From Hyphomicrobiales bacterium (GTDB lineage: Bacteria > Pseudomonadota > Alphaproteobacteria > Rhizobiales > Rhizobiaceae), in NCBI GenBank assembly GCA_900469615.1, contig UBYA01000008.1:327588-391587 (forward strand): a DNA stretch of 64,000 nt, given 5' to 3'. Shown piece by piece: positions 16,627 to 27,607 of the stretch (position 1 is the stretch's first letter; the number at the start of each line of letters is the position of its first letter). The position numbers were made by a program, and so were the translations under genes. The notes under the pieces were generated by a model that had not been told where the DNA came from, searched no databases, and worked only from the letters and a program-made list of their open reading frames with translations.

Positions 16627-18111
16627 TCAGCCGTTGCTGGCGAGAACGGAAAGCTTGCGCACGTTGCTGGTGCTTTCCTTGTCGAGCAGGCGCGTCGGAT
16701 AGTCACCGGTGAAATAATGATCGGTGAACTGCGGCTGCGCATTGTCTCGCGGCTCGCCGCCGACGGCCCGGTAGAGCCCGTCGATCGACAGGAATTCGAG
16801 CGAATCCGCGCCGATATAATCGCACATGGCCTTCAGGCTGCTGTATTGGTTTGCAAGCAGCTTGTCGGCATCCGGCGTGTCGATGCCGTAGAAGTCCGGA
16901 TGAAAGATCATCGGGCTGGCGACGCGGATATGCACTTCGCTGGCGCCGGCCTCGCGGATCATCTGCACGATCTTCACGGAGGTCGTGCCGCGCACGATGG
17001 AATCGTCGACGAGCACGACGCGCTTGCCGGCGATGATGGCGCGGTTGGCGGAGTGCTTGAGTTTCACGCCGAAGGCGCGGATCTGCTGCGTCGGCTCGAT
17101 GAAGGTGCGGCCGACATAATGGTTGCGGATGATGCCGAGCTCGAAGGGAATGCCGCTCGCCTGCGCGTAGCCGATGGCCGCCGGCGTGCCGCCATCCGGC
17201 ACCGGCACGACGATGTCGGCTTCGACCGGCGCTTCCTTGGCAAGGTTGATGCCCATGTTCTTGCGCGCGACATAGACGTTGCGGCCGCCGACGACGGAAT
17301 CGGGTCGGGCGAAATAGACGTATTCGAACAGGCAGAGCCGCTCGGGCCGGGAAACCTCCGGCTTGCGGGCGTCGATGGTGATCGAGCCGTCGGGCTGGAT
17401 CTCGCAGATGATGACTTCGCCGTTTTCAACGTCGCGGATGTATTTAGCGCCGATGATATCGAGGGCGCAGGTTTCCGAGCAGAAGATCGGCTTGCCGTCG
17501 AGCTCGCCCATGACCAGCGGCCGGATGCCGATCGGGTCGCGGGCGGCGATCAGCTTCGTGCGCGTCATGGCGAGCATGGAGTAGCCGCCTTCCATCTGCC
17601 TGATGGCGTCGATGAAGCGATCGGAGGAGGAGGGATGCTTGGAGCGGGCGATGAGATGCAGGACGACTTCGGTGTCTGAGGTCGACTGACAGATGGCGCC
17701 GTCGGCGATCAGCTGCCGGCGCATGGTCAGGCCGTTGGTGAAATTGCCGTTGTGGGCGATGGCGATGCCGCCGACTTCCAGCTCGGCGAATAGCGGCTGG
17801 ACGTTGCGCAGGATGGTTTCGCCCGTGGTCGAATAGCGCACATGACCGATCGAGCGGTCGCCGGGCAGGCGGGCAAGCGTCGCGGGGTCGGTATAGTGAT
17901 CGCCGACCAGACCCATGCGCCGTTCCGAATGGAAGCGCTGACCGTCGAAGGAGACGATGCCGGCCGCTTCCTGGCCGCGATGCTGCAGGGCGTGCAGGCC
18001 GAGAGCCGTCAGCGTCGCCGCGTCCGGATGCCCGAGAATGCCGAAGACGCCGCATTCCTCATGCAGCGTGTCGCCGTCGATATCGTCCTCGATGGAAGGG
18101 GAATGGTTCAT
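16627..18111 (-). CDS. purF: Amidophosphoribosyltransferase
   Basis: PurF makes 5-phosphoribosylamine from PRPP and glutamine, the first step of purine synthesis. The 494-aa product has a short propeptide and the Ntn-type catalytic Cys20 (EECGVFG), the glutamine site RGQEAAG, and the PRPP loop VLVDDSIVRGTTS. Cys residues that bind the iron-sulfur cluster in the Bacillus enzyme are not present at the matching places (HPDFYGID instead of HPCFYGID, and no CxxC near the end), so this looks like a cluster-free enzyme. It follows cvpA, as in many proteobacteria. Confidence 0.96.
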   Translation of the reverse strand: MNHSPSIEDDIDGDTLHEECGVFGILGHPDAATLTALGLHALQHRGQEAAGIVSFDGQRFHSERRMGLVGDHYTDPATLARLPGDRSIGHVRYSTTGETILRNVQPLFAELEVGGIAIAHNGNFTNGLTMRRQLIADGAICQSTSDTEVVLHLIARSKHPSSSDRFIDAIRQMEGGYSMLAMTRTKLIAARDPIGIRPLVMGELDGKPIFCSETCALDIIGAKYIRDVENGEVIICEIQPDGSITIDARKPEVSRPERLCLFEYVYFARPDSVVGGRNVYVARKNMGINLAKEAPVEADIVVPVPDGGTPAAIGYAQASGIPFELGIIRNHYVGRTFIEPTQQIRAFGVKLKHSANRAIIAGKRVVLVDDSIVRGTTSVKIVQMIREAGASEVHIRVASPMIFHPDFYGIDTPDADKLLANQYSSLKAMCDYIGADSLEFLSIDGLYRAVGGEPRDNAQPQFTDHYFTGDYPTRLLDKESTSNVRKLSVLASNG

Positions 18112-18275
18112 GGCTGCAGGCCTTTGCTCTCAACGTGGGCGGATCGGGGCGGCGTCACGAGTGACCATTAAAATAGCTGAAAATCCGGCCGGAAAAAATA
18201 TCGGGCCGGATCTATTATTGTCACGCCGCTCAAATGGCGATTCCCGGGCGGCAGGTCAAGCCTGTAAACGCACCG

Positions 18276-18899
18276 TCAATTGTTTGTCTGCGGCGCAGGC
18301 GCATCGTCCGACGGCGCCGTGTCGTTCGGCGTGCCGTTGTCGCCGCCTTCCTGCGGCTGCGTCTGTTGCTGCTGGTTGGGCGCGATCTTGTTGATGATCT
18401 CCGGCGGCAGCATGGCCTGAACGTTTTCAGGAAGCGCCGACTTCAGCTTTTCGACCATCGAATCCAGGAACGGCTTGGACTTGGCGTTGTTGACCCAGTC
18501 CGGCCGGGCTGCAGGAGCCACCAGCCAGTTCCAGAAGGCCACCACGACGACCATCAAAAGCAGGCCGCGGGCGGCGCCGAAGAGGAAGCCGAGCGTCCGG
18601 TCGAGCGCACCGATGCGGCTGTCGATGATGAAATCGGCAATCCGGATGGTGATGAAGGAGATGATGATGAGCGCCAGCAGGAAGATGACGGCGGCCGAGG
18701 CGATCGTGGCGATCTTGGTATCGGCCTTGTATTGCAGGGCATAGGGAACGAGCAGCGGGTAGAGATAATAGGCGGCGACTGCAGAGCCGCCCCAGCTGAC
18801 GATCGATAGAATTTCGCGCGAAAAGCCGCGAACCATGGCCAGAACGGCGGAGAAGAGAAGAACGCCGATAACAATACCGTCGAAAATCGTAATGGGCAT
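18276..18899 (-). CDS. cvpA: CvpA family membrane protein
   Basis: A 207-aa inner-membrane protein with about four hydrophobic helices between residues 5 and 130, a conserved GFSREILSIVSWGG segment, and a C-terminal low-complexity tail rich in Gln, Asn and Pro (170-207). The family was named for colicin V production in E. coli and is linked to envelope homeostasis. It precedes purF by 164 bp, which is the classic cvpA-purF order. Confidence 0.9.
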   Translation of the reverse strand: MPITIFDGIVIGVLLFSAVLAMVRGFSREILSIVSWGGSAVAAYYLYPLLVPYALQYKADTKIATIASAAVIFLLALIIISFITIRIADFIIDSRIGALDRTLGFLFGAARGLLLMVVVVAFWNWLVAPAARPDWVNNAKSKPFLDSMVEKLKSALPENVQAMLPPEIINKIAPNQQQQTQPQEGGDNGTPNDTAPSDDAPAPQTNN

Positions 18900-18990
18900 T
18901 TATAATCCACTTCAAGACTTGCCAGACCTCATGGTCGGCATCGGCCTCAATCATGAGCCTCTTCTTCGCCAAGAACGGCTGAAGTAAGGC

Positions 18991-20394
<1,404 letters not shown>

Positions 20395-20546
20395 CGGATA
20401 CTGTTCTCGAAATTCAGAGGGTCGCTTTTCGCAGCGAATCGCGATCGGCTGACAGATAATGTCTTTGCCGGCCTATCAAAACTAATGATTTCCGTATCAA
20501 CGGCGAACGTGCCAGCTTTTATGCCGGGTTTTGTGGGTGATGACGG

Positions 20547-21182
20547 ATGTTTGACTACTCGCTTGCGCACTGGATCGGCTTTCTGTCGGCCGCGATCCTC
20601 CTCAATCTGTCGCCGGGGCCGGATATCGCCTTCATTCTCGGCCATACCATCAGAAGCGGCATGCGCTCCGGTTTCTCGGCGTTGCTCGGAATCTGGAGCG
20701 GCGCATGTCTGCATGTGCTGATGGCGGCTGCCGGCCTTTCGGCGATCCTGGCCGCTTCCGCGCTGGCCTTCTCGACCGTGAAATGGATCGGTGCCGCCTA
20801 TCTGATCTGGCTCGGCATCCAGGCGCTGCGCTCGAAGGGTGAGGGGGCGTGGATCAGGGAAAAGGGCAAGACCTTGCCCGTCAGCCGCATCTATCGGCAA
20901 GGCATCATGGTCTCGCTGCTCAACCCGAAGATCGCGATCTTCTTCCTGGCCTTCCTGCCGCAATTCGTGGTGGAAGGCGCAGGCCCGGTCTGGGCGCAGC
21001 TTTTATTGCATGGCAGCCTGATCATCGTCGTCGCCGCCTTCATCGAGCCGCCGCTCATCCTGCTCGGTGGAAGACTGAGCGAGGCTCTCCGGCGCAATCG
21101 CAGTCTCGGCCTGTGGCTCGACCGCGGCCTCGGCACGCTGCTCGTCGCCCTCGGCGTGCGGCTGGCGATCGGTGCACGTTAA
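20547..21182 (+). CDS. LysE/RhtB family amino acid exporter
   Basis: A 211-aa inner-membrane protein with six predicted helices, and the family hallmark SPGPDIAFILGHTIRSG at residues 22-38 followed by GIWSGACLHVLMA. Family members export amino acids or homoserine lactone-type compounds; the substrate here is unknown. It converges on alr, with only 32 bp between the two stops. Confidence 0.9.
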   Translation: MFDYSLAHWIGFLSAAILLNLSPGPDIAFILGHTIRSGMRSGFSALLGIWSGACLHVLMAAAGLSAILAASALAFSTVKWIGAAYLIWLGIQALRSKGEGAWIREKGKTLPVSRIYRQGIMVSLLNPKIAIFFLAFLPQFVVEGAGPVWAQLLLHGSLIIVVAAFIEPPLILLGGRLSEALRRNRSLGLWLDRGLGTLLVALGVRLAIGAR

Positions 21183-21214
21183 GGCATTCCAGCCGCAGCT
21201 TTTCGTGCGGAAGG

Positions 21215-22378
21215 CTATTCCTCGGTCTCTTCCGCGATATAACGGCGCTCGTGCCGCAGACCCATGCTCGTAAGCATTTCGTAGCCGATCGTGCCTGCCG
21301 CGCCGGCAGCCTCATCGACGGAAATGTTGCTGCCGAAGAGCTCGATATAGTCGCCGGCACGGACGAGATGGTCCGGCACGTCGGTCACGTCGAAGATGGT
21401 AAGGTCCATGGTGATGCGGCCGGCCACAGGCACCTTGTACCCGGCGATGAAGCCGTGGCCGCAGGCGATGCCGGTCTGGCGCAGCGGCACGCCGGCGCTC
21501 GACTGGCTGCGCATATAGCCGTCCGCATAGCCGGCCGAGACGATCGCCAGCCGGCTGTCGCGCGTCAGTTGCAGCGCGCGGCCGTAGCTCACCGTTTCGC
21601 CTGACTTGACGGAGCGCGTCTGAATGACCCGCGCCTCCGCCGTCGCGACCGGACGCATCGGATTGGCGACGCCGGGGACCGCCTCGCCGCCATAGGTGGC
21701 GATGCCGGGGCGGGTGAGATCGAAATGATAGTCGGACCCGAGAAAGATACCGGCCGAATTGGCAAGGCTCGCCTCTATGCCCTCGAATGCGGCGCTGACC
21801 TTGCGGAAAGCCTCCAGCTGCCGCCTGTTCATGAGATTGGCCGGGTCGTCCCCGCAGGCAAGATGGCTCATGACCAGCACCGGCGCAAAGCTTGCCGGGC
21901 GCGAGACGTCATCGGCCAGCGCGATCGCATCCTCCATCGGCAGGCCGAGCCTGTTGAAGCCCGTGTCGACCTGCAGCGCGCAGGGATACTCGCCGTAATC
22001 CGATAGAATGGCCATCCAGAAGGTCAGTTGCTCTTCCGAAGCGATCACGGGCACGAGATCGTTTTCGAAGAAGCGGCGTTCCATGCCCGGCCAGATGCCG
22101 CTGAGCACGAAGATGCGGGCTTCAGGCGCATAGAGCCGCAGCGTCGCGCCTTCGTCCGCTGTGGCGACGAAGAAATCGCGGGCGCCGGCGGCGTAAAGGG
22201 TCTCGCCGACATCCTCGATCCCCAGCCCGTAGGCATCCGCCTTGACGACGGCCGACGTGCGCGCCTTTCCCGAACGGCGGGCCATGTCGCGCCAGTTTTC
22301 GACGAGTGCGCCGAGATCGACCGTCAGCCGCAGCCCGGCGGAAGCGAAAGCATCATCGTCATTGAAAGTGTCTGTCAT
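21215..22378 (-). CDS. alr: Alanine racemase
   Basis: A PLP enzyme interconverting L- and D-alanine for peptidoglycan. The 387-aa product has PLP-binding Lys46 in VVKADAYGLG and the catalytic Tyr in VSAGYADGYMRS, with the N-terminal TIM barrel and C-terminal beta domain of the fold-III family. It lies 113 bp downstream of dnaB on the same strand. This could be the biosynthetic or the catabolic (DadX) form; the absence of dadA nearby favours the biosynthetic one. Confidence 0.95.
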   Translation of the reverse strand: MTDTFNDDDAFASAGLRLTVDLGALVENWRDMARRSGKARTSAVVKADAYGLGIEDVGETLYAAGARDFFVATADEGATLRLYAPEARIFVLSGIWPGMERRFFENDLVPVIASEEQLTFWMAILSDYGEYPCALQVDTGFNRLGLPMEDAIALADDVSRPASFAPVLVMSHLACGDDPANLMNRRQLEAFRKVSAAFEGIEASLANSAGIFLGSDYHFDLTRPGIATYGGEAVPGVANPMRPVATAEARVIQTRSVKSGETVSYGRALQLTRDSRLAIVSAGYADGYMRSQSSAGVPLRQTGIACGHGFIAGYKVPVAGRITMDLTIFDVTDVPDHLVRAGDYIELFGSNISVDEAAGAAGTIGYEMLTSMGLRHERRYIAEETEE

Positions 22379-22491
22379 GGAGCCGCCTGAACAAGGAAAT
22401 GGCCGGAGGTGATTTGGCTCCGGCCAGGATAATGGTCATAGATGAAAAGAAAAAGTGCCGCGGCTCGCATATGCGCCGCAAAACATCTTCC

Positions 22492-23988
22492 TCAATGTTC
22501 CTCGTACTGAATGAAGGAGGAATCGGCGAGGTCGGCAAAGCGGGTGAATTCCGACTGGAAGGCGAGCTTCACCGTGCCCGTAGGCCCGTGGCGCTGCTTG
22601 GCGATGATGACATCGGCCGTGCCCTTCACGCGCTCGAACAGGGCTTCCCATTCCGCATATTTCGGGTCGTTCGGATCGCGCGGCTCCTGGTTCTTCACAT
22701 AATATTCCTCGCGGAACACGAAGAGCACCACGTCGGCGTCCTGCTCGATGGAGCCGGATTCGCGAAGGTCCGAGAGCTGGGGCCGCTTGTCGTCGCGGCT
22801 TTCGACCGCGCGCGAGAGCTGGGAGAGCGCGACGATCGGAACGTTCAGCTCCTTGCCGAGAGCCTTCAGGCCGGTGGTGATTTCGGTGATTTCCTGGACG
22901 CGATTTTCCCCGGCCTTCTTCGAGCCCGTCATCAGCTGCACGTAGTCGACGACCAGCACGTCGAGACCACGCTGGCGCTTCAGGCGGCGGGCGCGGGCGG
23001 CGAGCTGGGCGATGGAAATGCCGCCGGTCTGGTCGATATAGAGCGGCACCTTCTGCATCATCATCGAGCAGGCCACCAGCTTCTCGAAATCGGCATCGTT
23101 GATGTCACCGCGACGGATCTTCGAGGAGGAGACTTCCGTCTGCTCGGAGATGATACGGGTGGCGAGCTGTTCCGACGACATTTCCAGCGAGTAGAAGCCG
23201 ACGACGCCGCCGTTCTTCGCCTTGTTGGAGCCATCCGCCTGCACTTCGCCTTCGAAGGCTGCGGCGATGTTGTAGGCGATGTTGGTGGCAAGCGAGGTCT
23301 TGCCCATGCCCGGACGGCCGGCAAGGATGATCAAGTCGGAGCGCTGCAGGCCGCCCATCTTGCTGTCGAGCGAATGAATGCCCGTGGAGATGCCGGAGAG
23401 GCCGCCGTCGCGCTCCTTGGCAACCGCCGCCATGTCGATGGCGAGCGCCACGGCATCGTTGAACGACTGGAAGCCGCCGTCGTAGCGGCCGTTTTCCGCA
23501 AGCTCGAACAGCCGGCGCTCCGTATCCTCGATCTGTGTCTGCGGCGGCATGTCGAGCGGCGCGTCATAGGCGATGTTGACCATATCCTCGCCGATGGTGA
23601 TCAGCGCGCGGCGCAGCGCCAGGTCGTAGATGGCGCGGCCGTAGTCCTCGGCGTTGATGATCGACACGGCTTCGACGGCAAGTCGCGCGAGATACTGCGC
23701 CACCGTCATGTCGCCGACCTTCTCGTCCGCCGGCACGAAGCTTTTGATGGTAACCGGATTGGCAGTCTTGCCCATGCGGATGATATCGCCGGCGACCTCG
23801 AAGATTTTCCGGTGCAGCGGCTCATAGAGATGGATGGGCTTCAGGAAGTCGGAGACGCGGTAATAGGCATCGTTGTTGACGAGAATGGCGCCGAGCAGGG
23901 CCTGCTCCGCCTCGATATTGTTGGGCGCTTCGCGATAGTGCTGGTCGGCGGGAGCAATGGCGGCGAGCTTGCGCGCAGCTTCGTTCAT
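22492..23988 (-). CDS. dnaB: Replicative DNA helicase DnaB
   Basis: The hexameric 5'-3' helicase of the replication fork. The 498-aa product has an N-terminal primase-interaction domain (20-140, starting with the APNNIEAEQALLGAIL hallmark), Walker A GRPGMGKT (224-231), Walker B LDVLVVDYVQLM, and the DLRESGSIEQDADVV motif. No intein interrupts it. GAGATGG precedes the ATG. It lies upstream of alr, a common pairing. Confidence 0.97.
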   Translation of the reverse strand: MNEAARKLAAIAPADQHYREAPNNIEAEQALLGAILVNNDAYYRVSDFLKPIHLYEPLHRKIFEVAGDIIRMGKTANPVTIKSFVPADEKVGDMTVAQYLARLAVEAVSIINAEDYGRAIYDLALRRALITIGEDMVNIAYDAPLDMPPQTQIEDTERRLFELAENGRYDGGFQSFNDAVALAIDMAAVAKERDGGLSGISTGIHSLDSKMGGLQRSDLIILAGRPGMGKTSLATNIAYNIAAAFEGEVQADGSNKAKNGGVVGFYSLEMSSEQLATRIISEQTEVSSSKIRRGDINDADFEKLVACSMMMQKVPLYIDQTGGISIAQLAARARRLKRQRGLDVLVVDYVQLMTGSKKAGENRVQEITEITTGLKALGKELNVPIVALSQLSRAVESRDDKRPQLSDLRESGSIEQDADVVLFVFREEYYVKNQEPRDPNDPKYAEWEALFERVKGTADVIIAKQRHGPTGTVKLAFQSEFTRFADLADSSFIQYEEH

Positions 23989-24293
23989 TTTCCATCTCTT
24001 CGTGCTTTTGGATATCGATTGGTTTGCGACGATCCGATGTCATGGTCAACCAGGCAAATGCATAAGCACGTCGACTGGGATAAATCGGGCCGGTCTATCA
24101 ACGTTGTTCCACTCGTCCACAGGGGCGAGCTTCCGCCACGTAAAAATCCCTTGTCGCCACTTTGCAACGCAAGGATCGACACACGAATCACTTAAGCAAA
24201 TCATTCCTGGGGGAATATTTTAGCCGGGTCTTTTGCCGTGTACATCGATTGTTGCGGCTATCCCGCTTGAAAAGCTACGAAAATCCGGTTATT
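23989..24293. other. Divergent promoter region dnaB / marR
   Basis: No coding ORF is supported here. It must hold the dnaB promoter (minus strand) and the upstream part of the marR promoter. A+T content rises sharply over the last 70 bases. Confidence 0.5.
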
Positions 24294-24308
24294 CCCTATA
24301 AATTAGGG
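24294..24308. promoter_or_regulatory. CCCTA-N5-TAGGG palindrome upstream of marR, candidate operator
   Basis: A perfect 5-bp palindrome lies 30 bp upstream of the marR ATG, in a very A+T-rich stretch with TATAAA at 24323-24328. MarR regulators commonly repress their own operon from such sites, so this is the best candidate for autoregulation. Confidence 0.4.
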
Positions 24309-24337
24309 TAGGATGCTAATAGTATAAAGTTGCAATA

Positions 24338-24781
24338 ATGTCCGGTGCGCCATCAAGACAAGAGATTTTCGACGACCTTTCCGCGTTCAATCGCAAACTG
24401 CGGGCGGCGTTTGACGCTCTTGTTCGCGAGCACGGAATGACGCTCTCCCGCGCAAGGGTTTTCCGCAAGCTCTCCAGACGGGACGGGATCAACCAGCGCG
24501 AGCTTGCCGACGAGCTGGAACTCGAAACGCCGACGCTCGTGCGTATTCTCGACGCCATGGAGGCGCAGAACTTCATCGAGCGCCGGGCCGCGCAGTCCGA
24601 TCGCCGCGCCAAGCAGATCTTCATGACGGAATCCGGAAAAGTCGTTGCCGCCGATGTCGAGGCTCTTGCCACCGGTGTCCGTGCGGATATCCTTGAGGGA
24701 ATTTCGGACGAGGATGTCGGCATGGCGCTGAAAGTGATCCGTGCCATGACTGCCAACCTCCAGAATGTCGGCAAATCATGA
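24338..24781 (+). CDS. MarR family transcriptional regulator
   Basis: A 147-aa winged-helix regulator. The DNA-binding part runs about residues 30-95 (LSRRDGINQRELADELELETPTLVRIL recognition region, then the wing ERRAAQSDRRAKQIF). It is the first gene of a marR-MFS-hlyD cluster with 8-bp and 4-bp gaps, the arrangement of emrRAB-type efflux operons, so it probably represses this pump and responds to a phenolic or other toxic ligand. There is no Shine-Dalgarno before its ATG, and a TATAAA box ends 9 bases upstream, so the message may be leaderless. Confidence 0.9.
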   Translation: MSGAPSRQEIFDDLSAFNRKLRAAFDALVREHGMTLSRARVFRKLSRRDGINQRELADELELETPTLVRILDAMEAQNFIERRAAQSDRRAKQIFMTESGKVVAADVEALATGVRADILEGISDEDVGMALKVIRAMTANLQNVGKS

Positions 24782-24789
24782 GGTAGCGC

Positions 24790-26427
24790 ATGAGCGGTGA
24801 TCCGGGCCTGGTCGCCAACGCGGAAGCCAACGCCGTCCCACCGCCTATGCCCGGCTGGAAAGTGCCGCTCTATATTGCGGCCTCCGTCATGTTCTTTCTG
24901 ACCCAGGGGCTGGGTCTCAATCTCGCTTTTGCCAATCTGACCCAGATCCAGGGGACCATCGCGGCGACGACCACGGAGTCCGCCTGGCTCTCTGCCGCCT
25001 ACATGGCCCCCAATGTCAGCCTCGCCATCGCATTGGTGAAGATCCGCCTGCAATATGGCGTGCGCAACTTCGCCGAGGTCAGCATTCTCGGTTTCCTGCT
25101 TGCCTCGCTGCTCAATCTCTTCGTCTCCGACCTGCATTCGGCCATCGTCGTGCGTTTCCTGAGCGGCATCGCCGGCGCGCCGCTCTCGACGCTCGGCTTC
25201 CTCTACATGCTTGAGGCCTTCGAGCCCGCCAAGAAGATGACGGTCGGCGTGAGCCTGGCGATGACGAATACGCTGCTTGCCGCCCCCATCACCCGCTTGG
25301 TGTCGCCCTCGCTGCTGGATTACGGCGAATGGCGCGGCCTTTACACGCTGGAAATGGCGCTGGCGCTGCTGGTCATGCCGATCATCTACCTGTTGCCGCT
25401 GACGCCGCCGCCGCGCGTCAAGGTCATCGTTCTCGGCGACATCTTCAGCTACCTGCTCGTGGCGATCGGGTTCGGCTGTCTGGCCATCGTTCTGTCGGTC
25501 GGGCGCCTCTATTGGTGGCTCGAGGTGCCCTGGCTCGGCATCGTGCTGGCGATCGCCATCGCCGCGCTCACAGCCGCTATCGTCGTCGACCTGAGGAGGT
25601 CGACGCCGCTCATCGACGTTCGCTGGCTGCTGCGCCCCGAAATCCTGCATCTGACGGGCATTCTCCTGATCTTCCGCCTGATTGCGGCCGAACAGACGTC
25701 CGTCGTCATGACCTTCTACCAGAACGCTGTCGGTCTCCTCTACGACCAGCTGGCGATGCTCTACTGGATCATCCTGGCTTTCTCAATCATCGGCGGCCTC
25801 ATCTGTACCGTGTTCATGAGCTACGGCTTCGGCTGGCAGATACAATTCGTCGCGCTCATGCTCATGGGAACAGGCTCGCTGATGGATTCGCAGGTGACGA
25901 ACCTGACCCGGCCGGAGCAGATGTACATCAGCCAGGCGCTCGTGGCGGCCGGTGCGGCGCTGTTTCTGCCGCCCTCGATGTCGGAGGGCTTCAAGGCCGC
26001 GCTGAGCAAGGGGCCGCCCTATCTCGTGACTTTCTTCGTCGTATTCACTTTCACGCAGAGCATCGGCGGCCTGATAGGGTCCGCCTTCTACGGCACGCTG
26101 ATCACCATTCGCGAGAAGTTTCATTCCGCCGTGCTGACCGAGCGCGTGCTGCTGACCGATCCGCATGTGGCCGATCGCGTCAGCCAGCTTTCATCCACTT
26201 ACGGCAAGGTTCTCGGGGACAGTGCCCTCCTGAAGGGCGAGGGGCTGTCGCTGCTCGGCGCGCAGGTGAGCCGCGAGGCGAATATGCTTGCCTATGGCGA
26301 TGCGTTTTTCGTCGCGGCCATGATCGCTTTCCTGTCGCTTGCCGGCCTGTCGCTGCATGTATTTTTCCGCTTCATCCGGACTCGGCTCGCCGAAGGTCGA
26401 CCCCGGGCCGAGACTTCCAACCCATGA
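24790..26427 (+). CDS. MFS transporter, EmrB/DHA2-like efflux permease
   Basis: A 545-aa inner-membrane permease with about 14 hydrophobic helices, as in the DHA2 drug:proton antiporters. It lacks a typical QacA motif C, and the linker between helices 13 and 14 (about 420-500) is extended and soluble. It is flanked by marR and an EmrA-type adaptor, so a tripartite pump with an outer-membrane TolC-type channel encoded elsewhere is inferred. The rhizobial RmrAB system, which exports plant phenolics, is the nearest named analogue, but the substrate here is not shown. Confidence 0.85.
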   Translation: MSGDPGLVANAEANAVPPPMPGWKVPLYIAASVMFFLTQGLGLNLAFANLTQIQGTIAATTTESAWLSAAYMAPNVSLAIALVKIRLQYGVRNFAEVSILGFLLASLLNLFVSDLHSAIVVRFLSGIAGAPLSTLGFLYMLEAFEPAKKMTVGVSLAMTNTLLAAPITRLVSPSLLDYGEWRGLYTLEMALALLVMPIIYLLPLTPPPRVKVIVLGDIFSYLLVAIGFGCLAIVLSVGRLYWWLEVPWLGIVLAIAIAALTAAIVVDLRRSTPLIDVRWLLRPEILHLTGILLIFRLIAAEQTSVVMTFYQNAVGLLYDQLAMLYWIILAFSIIGGLICTVFMSYGFGWQIQFVALMLMGTGSLMDSQVTNLTRPEQMYISQALVAAGAALFLPPSMSEGFKAALSKGPPYLVTFFVVFTFTQSIGGLIGSAFYGTLITIREKFHSAVLTERVLLTDPHVADRVSQLSSTYGKVLGDSALLKGEGLSLLGAQVSREANMLAYGDAFFVAAMIAFLSLAGLSLHVFFRFIRTRLAEGRPRAETSNP

Positions 26428-26431
26428 GGAT

Positions 26432-27511
26432 ATGAAATACTCCATGTCGAGGCTCGTTCGCTCACCCATCGAAGTCATCGCGATCCTGGCCGGTATCGGC
26501 GGCGTCATGCTGGTGCTGTATGCCTGGCATCTGCCGCCGTTCAAAACCTCCGTCGAAACGACCGACGATGCCTATGTGAAAGGCTATGTGACGACCATCA
26601 GCCCGCAGGTCAGCGGCTATATTACCGACGTGCCGCTCAAGGATTACAAGCTCGTCAAGGAGGGCGATGTGCTCGCCCAGATCGACGATCGCATCTACAA
26701 GCAGAAGGTGGCGCAGGCCCGCGCGACATTGGCCGGGCAGAAGGCGGCGCTTGCCAATTCGCAACAGCAGGAACAGGCCGCCAGAGCCGGCATCGTCTCC
26801 AGCCAGGCCCAGATCGATAGCGCCAATGCCGCGCTCAGGCGCGCCCAGCTTGCCGCCGATCGCGTGACGACGCTGGTTTCCAAGGGCGTGTCGACCACGA
26901 GCGATTCAGAACAGGCGCAGGCAACGCTCGAGCAGGCGCAGGCGGCGGCCAATCAGGCAAAGGCCGCGCTGGACGTCTCGCAGCAGAATTTGACGACGAT
27001 CATCGTCAATCGCGCCTCTCTCGAGGCCGGTGTCAGTGGCGCGGAAGCGGCCGTCCAGCTCGCCGAAATCGATCTGGACAACACGACGATCAAGGCGCCG
27101 CGCGATGGCCGCGTCGGCGAGGTCGGCGTCCGCATCGGTCAATATGTGACGCCCGGCACGCAGCTCATGAACCTGGTGCCGAAGGACGTCTGGGTCATCG
27201 CAAACTTCAAGGAGACGCAGCTCGACGGCATGAAGCTCGACCAGCCCGCCGAGATTTCCGTGGATGCGCTTGGCCACCGCGAGATCAAAGGCCGCATCCA
27301 GCGCTTTTCTCCGGCCGCGGGCTCCGAATTCGCCGTCATCAAGGCCGATAACGCCACGGGCAATTTCACCAAGGTCGCCCAGCGCATCGGTGTCAGGATC
27401 AAGATCGAGGATGGACAGCCTCTGGCGGACGATCTTGCGCCCGGCATGTCCGTGGTTGTTTCGATCGACAAGAATTCGGCTCCCCTGCCGGAAGCTGCGG
27501 CCGGCGATTGA
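26432..27511 (+). CDS. HlyD/EmrA family membrane fusion protein
   Basis: The periplasmic adaptor of the efflux pump. From ATG 26432 the 359-aa product has one N-terminal membrane helix (about 14-35), the EmrA-type opening TDDAYVKGYVTTISPQVSGYI, a long coiled-coil hairpin rich in Ala and Gln (about 85-200), a lipoyl half-motif IKAPRDGRVGEVGVRIGQYV, and a beta-barrel domain. It starts 5 bases after the MFS stop. The ATG at 26444 is better spaced from GAGGA and is an alternative start. Confidence 0.88.
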   Translation: MKYSMSRLVRSPIEVIAILAGIGGVMLVLYAWHLPPFKTSVETTDDAYVKGYVTTISPQVSGYITDVPLKDYKLVKEGDVLAQIDDRIYKQKVAQARATLAGQKAALANSQQQEQAARAGIVSSQAQIDSANAALRRAQLAADRVTTLVSKGVSTTSDSEQAQATLEQAQAAANQAKAALDVSQQNLTTIIVNRASLEAGVSGAEAAVQLAEIDLDNTTIKAPRDGRVGEVGVRIGQYVTPGTQLMNLVPKDVWVIANFKETQLDGMKLDQPAEISVDALGHREIKGRIQRFSPAAGSEFAVIKADNATGNFTKVAQRIGVRIKIEDGQPLADDLAPGMSVVVSIDKNSAPLPEAAAGD

Positions 27512-27546
27512 CCGGCAGGCTGCTTCGTCCCGTGGACGCGGCCAAT

Positions 27547-27579
27547 AAAAAAGCCTGGGTCGCAGGACCCAGGCTTTTT
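27547..27579. terminator. Bidirectional terminator between hlyD and rplI
   Basis: A perfect stem AAGCCTGGGTC...GACCCAGGCTT is flanked by an A run on the left and a T run on the right, so it can end transcription from both converging operons. Confidence 0.9.
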
Positions 27580-27607
27580 CATGCGCAATCTCGCGAAGGT
27601 GCGAAGA

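Noticed and set aside
15589..17679. 696-aa plus-strand ORF spanning the SDR and purF genes
   Set aside because: It is an antisense shadow that runs across two real genes and their terminator.
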